A stretch of 64,000 bases of DNA from Galerina marginata (lineage: Eukaryota; Basidiomycota; Agaricomycetes; Agaricales; Galerinaceae). The stretch covers positions 310,001-374,000 of the forward strand of contig JAECYW010000028.1 in assembly GCA_023014335.1 (NCBI GenBank), written 5' to 3'. The notes below the pieces were generated by a model that saw only the letters and a list, made by a program, of their open reading frames with translations, ran no database searches and was not told the DNA's origin. The position numbers and the translations under genes are program-made. Shown piece by piece: positions 56,841 to 64,000 of the stretch (positions are counted from its first letter, which is position 1; every line of letters begins with the position of its first letter).

Positions 56841-59823
56841 ATACCTTCGCTTCATCTGCAGCTGTCCTTTGTCAGCCTTCCGCTCCTGTTGCCTCTGTTA
56901 CGTGGCCAGGCATTTCGCCTCTGTCACCGACACGCTATTCAGAATGCCGCTTGGAATGAACACAATCGTGAAACCACACCTCTTCATCCTCTCGGAAACT
57001 GGCCAGTTCATCTTCACGCCTTGGCTCGGCTACACAGAAAACAATCGTTAAAATTTGATCAAGTTGAAGGGAAGTGAGCGGTCAACCTCACCTGGCACGA
57101 CACGATATTGCTGGGTAAGACGTCGGTGAGAATGTCTTCCTCCACGGGCTCGCCGACGGTAATTGAGTATCTGCGCTTTTATCAGTCAGGAAAAGGGAAA
57201 TGTAGAAGAACGTTCAACCTTGATGGTGGAGAAGAAATAATGTGACACTGTCACAAGTGACGGCACGCGACGAAATATATATGATTCTAGAATCTACTTC
57301 AATCTAGATCCTCTGACGATGACCTCAAGTATCATTGTCTTTCCGAGTTCCTTCGAGGCGAGAGCCATCGCAAAACGTATACCTATATACGTCATTATAA
57401 TTATAAGATGTCAGGTTAATTGATATTCAGAATCCAGATTCACACCACTCCTCTCGCCAGAAAAGGTAGATGAGCACCAGCGCCGACTCTCTGGATGCCA
57501 GCGCTCATACGGCCAATGGGAATCTGGTCCATGACCTTTCTCCTTTATATAGTCTTCAATTTCGTGGACGACGACCTCGACAGGAAGTAAGATCGGCTTA
57601 CCGCAGAACTCACCTCCGCCTCGAAATTATTTTTCAAAAGGATTGTTACCTCCTCGATAAGCCTCTCTGAATCGTCGCTGTTTGGATACTAAATTCTGCG
57701 GGATTGGTGTCTGACGAAGACGCGCGAAGTCCTGTCTATTGATCACATTTACACCAAACGTTCTTGCTTTCTCCTCAACCGCTCCTGGAGATTTGCTGCA
57801 TGACGACGTAGTCTTCATTCGCACTCTACAATGTGTCTCCGCGAGAACATTTTACGGTTCAAGGGTGCCTCTGTCCACGATATCCTGGTCCGCAAACACC
57901 TCTATCCCAATTTCGAAGGAGTTTTCACTAAAATCACGCCTTTCTTCGACACAAAGCATCGTTCCATACCTCTACATACCTCACTGTGCGCACCAAGATA
58001 ACATCACCGGTTTATCCATTGTGGTAAGTTCTCTTCGCCCACTTTAGTAGTTTCCGACCGACCGCCTGACTGTGGCCCGATCTCGCACTTGAAGGCCACA
58101 TCCTCTCAAAAACGTACCTCCGACTTTGAGTAAGCTCTTCCTTCTCTGTTTATCGTGCTATCTTGTCTCTATACTCCGTATGCTAAATCTCGTCGACTGG
58201 CTTGTCGGAAGGAACCATCGACATGCAAAACGACTTCGTGTCCGGGTCGCTCGTTGTGTCATTGACTCAATTAAACTTCAGCTGCTTGATTGACCTTCCA
58301 GTCCTTCCGGCGGAAACAGGCTTGCCAGCACTTTAATACCTGGTGTTTAGAACGACTGCTAGTAGCCTGAAAAAAACTTGTTTTAGTGAATACGACGGCG
58401 AAGTAAATTTCCATTCTTCTTAATACTCACTGACGCATTTTGCTCGCCTTCAACTGCCCAGATCCGTCGATATTCAACCCGCGCTCCATCGAATCGCTTT
58501 TACCGCTCGTTGAGGATTGCAGCATTTATGAATCCTCGTGGAATGCCGCTTGTTTTCAGCAGACGTGCTATCCAGATTTCGCCAATAATCAAGCATTGGT
58601 CCTACTCAATTTCACCTCAGTTGAAACCTAGATTTCCTGTTCCAAGGGCTCAGGTAAACCTAAACGGTGAGGTCGATTCCCGTTGTCTTATTTTCCCCGT
58701 GATTCTGAGGCTTTCGTTGTACTTAACTCAAGTCAATTTAATGTCGTATTACTTTCGACTTAGAATGGTAAAGACCAAACCGTCCTTCAATCCAGGTTTG
58801 TCATCATTATTCTGAACCGAGTCGTCCTATGGTCACCATAACCCCTCGTCAATCTCAAACTCAAGTTATTGCTTTCAAGTTTCCGCGAACCTAAATATCG
58901 TGGTCCCTCCCCCTCTCCCATCAATTACTGTCAATGACGTTATTCTCTTTACCCCTTGTAGATTGTCAACTTCAGTCGTACTTCGAGTTAGTTATCCTTC
59001 GCCTGGGTATTGTCAATATTCACGCTATCTCCGCTTGTCACTTGAAACTGCGGTCTGGTCTGCATCTCAGACGCCACGAGTCAAGGGTGCCTTCGTCTGC
59101 ACTTCCGTATTTCTTTTGTTCCCCAATTTTCGGAGCCCTTCTGCGCTTTCTGGAGCCTAAATGTGTGGAATGACTACGATTTCGACACAATGTTACACAA
59201 TCACGGAACACAAGAAGGATAGGCCCTCTAGTATCTACTGATCCGTCTAGGATCATGAGGTTGTGAATGGTCTCGCGATATCGCCTCACTTCGGGCCCTC
59301 ACCTACATCCTTTTCGACATTCCGCCGCCTGGGCCTTGATGTTCAAGCTTCCATTAATTCGTCCTTCCTTGCGCGTCGGCGGAACGCCTCATGCTCTGTG
59401 ACTCCCGTCCTCCTTCCTTGGGGTTCTGGTAAGTCAACTCTGGTAATTTGATGGTGACTGTTTCATTTTTAATTTCGAATCCTTGCATTTCATTCGTCAC
59501 CTTTGAAACCATCGGGAAACCTTGAGTACTGAGTAGTGTTTAAGTTCTAAATTTCGTCAAGCGGCGTAAAAAACATGTAGTTCTTTGCTGCCGGTGATAA
59601 AAGTATTCTATCTATCATTAAGGTGTAAGATTTTCTGTCATTGCAGCTTCATTTTGTATGCCTTCAATTATATTACACAAAGAACCCTGTCCCTATAGCC
59701 TGAAAACTATAGAGAATCGCGTATAAGAGCCGATCCGGAAAAAAAATCATAATTATGTATCAATCGGCCCAGAACTCGCCAGTAAGCAGACGAAGTGCGT
59801 CAGTGAGCAACCAAATGGTAACC
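56841..59823. other. Accessory spacer with isolated exon-like frames, no gene called
   Basis: Immediately left lies possible 5' coding of the ISWI relic (minus-strand SITVGEPVEEDILTDVLPSN near 57,165 followed by a donor-like GTGAGG), which was not joined. Minus-strand 57,824-57,627 (ARTFGVNVINRQDFARLRQT) and plus-strand 57,820-57,970 look exon-like but lack partners. From 58.1 to 59.5 kb open frames are short. No repeat or RNA gene recognised. Confidence 0.35.
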
Positions 59824-62265
59824 TTAGTAATAACGTGCGTTGCGAAGCTTCTGGCGTATATTGTGAGGGATTTCGAAATCGCCTTCCAAGCCTGCGACAG
59901 GCGTGTAGAAAAGATGGTGGGCTGTGGCCAAAAGAAAAGCCAGACTTGCAAGAAAGACGAGGCAACAAACAACATTGGGTCGGAGTCGTGCATTTGCTGG
60001 GCGTAGCTTCATCAAAAATGTACTCCCCCGAATAACCATGGAACTAAAATTTGGCAGAAATGGCATTTTAGTAAACAAAAGATGACCGACCTGAAATCTC
60101 CCGACCAGAGAATGGTATAGACGGCAAATTCCGATTAAAATCACCAATACAGAATTAACAGGCCCAGAGATAGTTTGGCCCCGCCAAACTGGAGTACAGC
60201 TTAGACCGTTCACCTGAGATATCAATCCGGCAGAGGCAAGTTCGAAAGAGTCCAGCCGGGGTAGTCCAAAGCCATTGAAAAAATCAGATAGAAATCGCCA
60301 TGCTGTCCACGACAAGATTTTTTGATACGGCCCAAAGTCTCCCAAATCGACAGCCTTTGAAAGCAGGGTTACATAGCATAGCAACAGTGACAAGTTGTCA
60401 TCGATTTTCGGAGTTGGTAAGTAGTTTATAGGTGCTTTGGTCGAGTCAGGAAAACGCAAGATGGCTATATTGCAGTTTGACATCGTATCCATTGAACTGG
60501 AGGCTGGATGTTTGGAGAGATCCTCAAACCCTGGTTCTTCACTAGCCTCTCTGCCGAGTACAGGTTTATAGATGATAAATCTGCGTTCCAGATTCGGCGA
60601 GTCGGAGGTTACATGATTGGTTTCTTCAGTTATGCTATTGATGAATGCACACTCCATGAAGCGAATGTCGTCATTTTCCATGTTAAAGCACATTGGAGAA
60701 GACGCTGAAAATTTGTGGATGTCCTCAAGTTCCGGGTCTTGACTGGATGTATTGGTAGAAAGGGGATTATAGATGATCAAACTGGTTTCCAGATTCGGAG
60801 ACTCGGAGGTAGCGTAATGGGCATCTTCTTCGCCCAAGTCGGGGATGAACGCGTGGCGAGTGAATAGGGCTTTATAGACGCATACATGCGGAAACTCAGA
60901 GGTAGCGTGACTGACAATTCCTTCGCACAGGTTGTGAATGAATGCGTGGCGGCTTGCGTGGTCGGGGACCACTTCCACCTTAAGCATTGGACTAACCGCC
61001 GAATATACGTGGACACCACTAATTTCAAAGTTTCGGTTGGCCGTGTTGGTGTATGGGGTGTTATAGACAATCAGGCTCTGTTCCGGATTCAATGACAAGG
61101 AGGTTGGATATTTGGAGTCTTCTTCGCTTAAGTCATAGATCGGCGTGGACTGGGTTAAGTCACCCGTCGGGACTTCCCTCGTAGCTTGGTGACCTGCGTT
61201 ACCGGCAGCTGCAGAACCGTTAGCGGTGAGCCTACTCCGTTCGCCGAACAACTGGGGGGATAAAACCTCGTTCTCGACTGTGTCATAGGGATAGAAAGGG
61301 GGCGAAGTTGGACCGGACCTGTGGCAGACAAGTGCTGAGGCAGGATAATCAACGATTTCTTTCTCGTCTTCGCCTAAACAGGAGGGCTCTGCAGAATATA
61401 TAGACTGAATCGTTTCGATCAACGTCTTGAGCCTTTTTTCGAGATCCTTATCAACGAGTAGGGTATTATCTTGGTGGCTTTGCTGGGGCACGAGCGATCC
61501 TTCGCTGGGTATCCTGGACAGTCTGAGTTCGAGCTCCTCTATTTGTCGTGTCTATGTAAAAAATTTCATCTTGATTTCAACGATGAAAATAAATATAAAA
61601 GCTTGGAAAGCACATACCTTGTCTTCTATCTTCGACTCATAGAAACGAACAATCTGATCTTGGTACTGAGATGCAGTCTCGCGTTGTCTTTGGTCCATCG
61701 CCCGAACTTCCTGAACAAACTCGCCCATGAATCCACGGAGGACATCTACCAGTTGTAAATCGACTTTCTCGACACTCTGGATGACCCTCTGTCCCAACAA
61801 TGGCACATTGTCACAATACTCTTGATTCACCCTGTGGATTTCGCGGAGAACGTCTTGCATAATATCACCTGGAGTGCCCATACTTCTTTCAATGCGACGG
61901 AGGCTTGAACTGCACTCTTCTACAAGCCTTTCGCTGTTGTCCGACACAATCAAGTCCAGTAGTTTGCGTAGCTTCTCCCAAAACGCCTCATTCTGTGGAT
62001 CTCCTTCATCTGCTGCATTGGAGGCCCCAGAAACTAAGATTAAGATGTTTCAATACACGAAAACACCCACCGTTGTATAGTGGACGAGGTAAACGCCGCT
62101 TTGGATGGGCAGACGAACGAATGGAAGGCTCCCTAACATCTTCCTGTCCTAAATCTTCAAAAGTTTCTTCGAGTGCAAGTTGCTTGCTCTTGTAAACAGT
62201 GGGAACTGGCAGATAATGAATTTAATTTGAAGTACATAAGCTGAATCATTGGACTTACCATCCAT
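59824..62265 (-). CDS. Unrecognised 761-residue protein: coiled coil, internal repeats, C-terminal membrane segments
   Basis: Four exons: 62265-62259 (only 7 bases), 62205-62071, 62033-61618 and 61551-59824. Introns are GTAAGT...CCAG, GTGGGT...TTAG and GTATGT...ATAG and phases agree. Residues 1-55 are polar. Residues 60-235 are helical and coiled-coil-like (ERLVEECSSSLRRIERSMGT; MDQRQRETASQYQDQIVRFY; RQIEELELRLSRI). Residues about 322-540 carry four related segments with the pattern FI--L-EE----TSxSPNLE--(I/V)IY-P----(S/N)-(D/E)PE(L/F)ED--K--ASSPM; the second is shortened. Two hydrophobic segments follow: SVLVILIGIC (about 651-662) and VVCCLVFLASLAFLLATAHH (about 713-734). No stop or frameshift interrupts 2.3 kb of coding sequence. 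No family recognised. Confidence 0.72.
60490..61146 (-). repeat. Protein-level internal repeat within the 761-residue gene
   Basis: Coordinates are given in minus-strand reading order. Four units encode residues about 322-375, 387-417 (truncated), 418-473 and 486-540. The full units end in VYSAVSPM, KFSASSPM and KHPASSSM, and each carries a (I/V)IY(N/K)(P/T) core. Spacing between unit starts is about 65-95 residues. DNA similarity is weaker than protein pattern, so the repeats are old and the protein pattern seems to be kept. Confidence 0.6.
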
Positions 62266-62712
62266 TTTTTCTAAACGTACGCGTATGGGGCTGTATGGAT
62301 TCGCGATGCCACTTTATGCCACCCTGTGACGCAAATCACGAGACTTCGCTCGTGGGCCATCGCGGGAAAGCCCTGGGGGAAATCTGTCAGGGACTTCCAA
62401 ACTCGGAGAGTATCTACTAAACTGATTTATTCCTTGTGAGCGTACATTGCACTTGAGTATTAGTTAGATGCTTCCTCCTCAATATAAATCACATGCACTA
62501 TAAGTTCGTCTGAGGAAACAGAAATTGTTTCAAGGCACATTTCTGTGTCTCTGGCTTCAAAAATGAAGAACCAGTCATGATTTAATTACCAAGGACTGAG
62601 GTTTTGTACGTCAAAATCCGAAAAACCGTCGTTTTGAAGACTTAGAATTCAACGCGACCCTGTCGTCTTAAAGGATTTAATTTGAGCATATTTATACGTA
62701 CACAACACCAAA

Positions 62713-62820
62713 AAATCAAGTGATTTGGTTGAGAATTGGTACAGCTATGCTGCACGCAAAACCCAACAAAATCAAGTGATTTGGTTAAAAATTGGCGTAG
62801 CTATGCTCCATCCTGTCCTC
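62713..62820. repeat. 56-bp direct duplication
   Basis: aaatcaagtgatttggttga at 62,713 recurs at 62,769 as aaatcaagtgatttggttaa. Both copies continue as aattgg--agctatgct. Two units only. Confidence 0.75.
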
Positions 62821-63222
62821 CTCTTCTGGTCTAAATTTCGAAAAATCCCATCATTTCTGTATTCAATGAGCACATTTACTTCCATGCCCTTCAAATTTGC
62901 TTATAAAACACGTTCATAACCTTATTTTCAAACTTTTTGAAAGGCATTAATTGGGATTGGCTTTTCTGCACCTGCCATGGGGACATCTTTGGGCAGAGCT
63001 TCTGTAAAATTTGAACATTGCAGCTGGTGACTGCCCAGTGTTTCAATATATTTTTTGGCCTACTTGTTTAGGACTTAATTACATAGATTAATATTTATCC
63101 AAGTTTCAAATTTCTCGAAGCGAAACTGGACTTCCTGTGCCTGGAGGAAAGCAGCTTTGCACAGACCGCGCGAGTACCGCGCGACGCGTGATTCGAGACG
63201 CGTCTGGTCACGTGCGTAAAAT

Positions 63223-63872
63223 CGGTCCTTCGGATTTTAAATCGGTCAACTCGGTCAAAGTCAAAATTAAAATTCCGCGATGGGCAAGTCCTTGGACTGG
63301 CTCATAATCGGATAAGATAACGCACAGTGTCAGAACCCATTCGTAGCTTCTTCCCTTGTAAGTCATACATGTAAATAATGAATTGATTTGCCTGCGATGA
63401 GGAGATGCACTCCCCATCGCATTGGACCAGGTTCTGACGCGGAAAAAAGGCCTTTACCTATCCTTGTTAAGTTTTTTCGACCCACCCTCCATCCCTTCAG
63501 CATCCGGTACAGCTGGTTGGTTTCGGCACTTGTTTGCCACAATCGAGCTCACCAGATGCTCAGGTCTTGCTCGGACTCCTCCTCAGATCAATGCTGAGGT
63601 TTTTTGGATCAAACTAAATTGTTTCAGTGCGATTGGGATCACGCACACATCAATCCCTTCGCGTTCTGAGATCCGAACTCAAGGAGCCCGCGCAAGCCCT
63701 AGGCACAAACAAGAAATTCGGTCGCACGGATTTCTTGCCCTCATCACATCATCCATCAGTGTCAGAGACGCGACAGTTATCTTATCGGTCCTTGAGATTT
63801 CAAATCGGTAAAGCGCGACAGTTATCTTATTGGTCCTTAAGATTTCAAATCGGTCAAATCGGTAAAGTCACG
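63223..63872. repeat. 45-bp tandem pair and a related upstream unit
   Basis: cgacagttatcttatcggtc at 63,771 recurs at 63,816 (offset 45) with the same following ccttgagatttcaaatcggt. A related unit at 63,223-63,270 reads atcggtccttcggattttaa, then atcggtcaactcggtcaaag, in the same orientation, matching atcggtcaaatcggtaaag at the end of the pair. These may be edges of one mobile element or satellite. Confidence 0.65.
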
Positions 63873-64000
63873 GCGCTTGCATTTTGCTCTCTTAATTGAG
63901 AGGTCCACTGGATGGCAAAACGAAAGAGCAAATCTCAAGCGACGTGCCCCCTGAGTCTAATCAGAAGGTTCCGAAACTCGAGAGTCCGAACCGCCGCTAC

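Larger units (their letters stand above)
62266..64000. other. Right-end spacer with short tandem repeats
   Basis: No gene is supported. It includes the promoter side of the 761-residue gene, the two short tandem duplications listed separately, and a GC-rich cgcgcg patch near 63,165-63,210 (accgcgcgagtaccgcgcga). Confidence 0.45.

Noticed and set aside
57739..58047. Plus-strand frame and opposing minus-strand frame with exon-like sequence
   Set aside because: Both strands show some coding-like features (ARTFGVNVINRQDFARL on minus), but neither joins to neighbours or matches a known family.
59263..59451. Walker A-like GSGKST in a short plus-strand frame
   Set aside because: The codons overlap a GGTAAGTC sequence that is a standard splice donor. 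No nucleotide-binding domain context surrounds it.

Overview
The window is nuclear DNA of a filamentous basidiomycete, most likely an agaricomycete. It has short introns of about 43-65 bases with GT(R)NGT donors, conserved fungal housekeeping genes, and lineage-expanded F-box, MYND and ARM-repeat genes. All gene models below were spliced by hand from reading frames and splice motifs. No database search was possible.

Bases 1-24,400 are gene-dense and mostly intact. In order they hold the 5' part of an OST5/TMEM258-type oligosaccharyltransferase subunit (minus) divergent from a YOP1/REEP5 ER-shaping protein; a 4.4 kb gene-free stretch of degenerate repeats; two tandem UNC93-like membrane proteins whose 12 exons have identical lengths, plus a third decayed copy; a 14-exon leukotriene-A4-hydrolase-type aminopeptidase; a convergent AGE2/SMAP-type ArfGAP; two related F-box-family genes, the second without a visible F-box; and a long Q-rich protein ending in a Bni4-like PP1-binding tail.

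From about 24.4 kb to the end the character changes. There is a pyrimidine-rich gap, a 0.6 kb AT-rich island, minisatellites, an 81-bp tandem repeat and a dispersed GC-rich repeat. Between these lie a few genes that splice cleanly: an ARM/HEAT-like protein with unresolved 5' end, a small MYND zinc-finger protein, and three unrecognised coiled-coil proteins, two of them with C-terminal membrane segments. The same region holds decayed copies of normally essential or single-copy genes: an APC2 (anaphase-promoting complex cullin) relic with four stop codons and a frameshift, an ISWI chromatin-remodeller relic with a ruined P-loop and a missing DEAH segment, and an F-box relic. It reads as an accessory, rearranging compartment next to a stable core block.

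No CRISPR array, tRNA, rRNA or intact transposon was found. The most unusual intact items are the 761-residue repeat-bearing membrane protein at 59.8-62.3 kb, the 241-residue tail-anchored-like protein with a GC-AG intron at 49.2-50.1 kb, and the UNC93 amplification.
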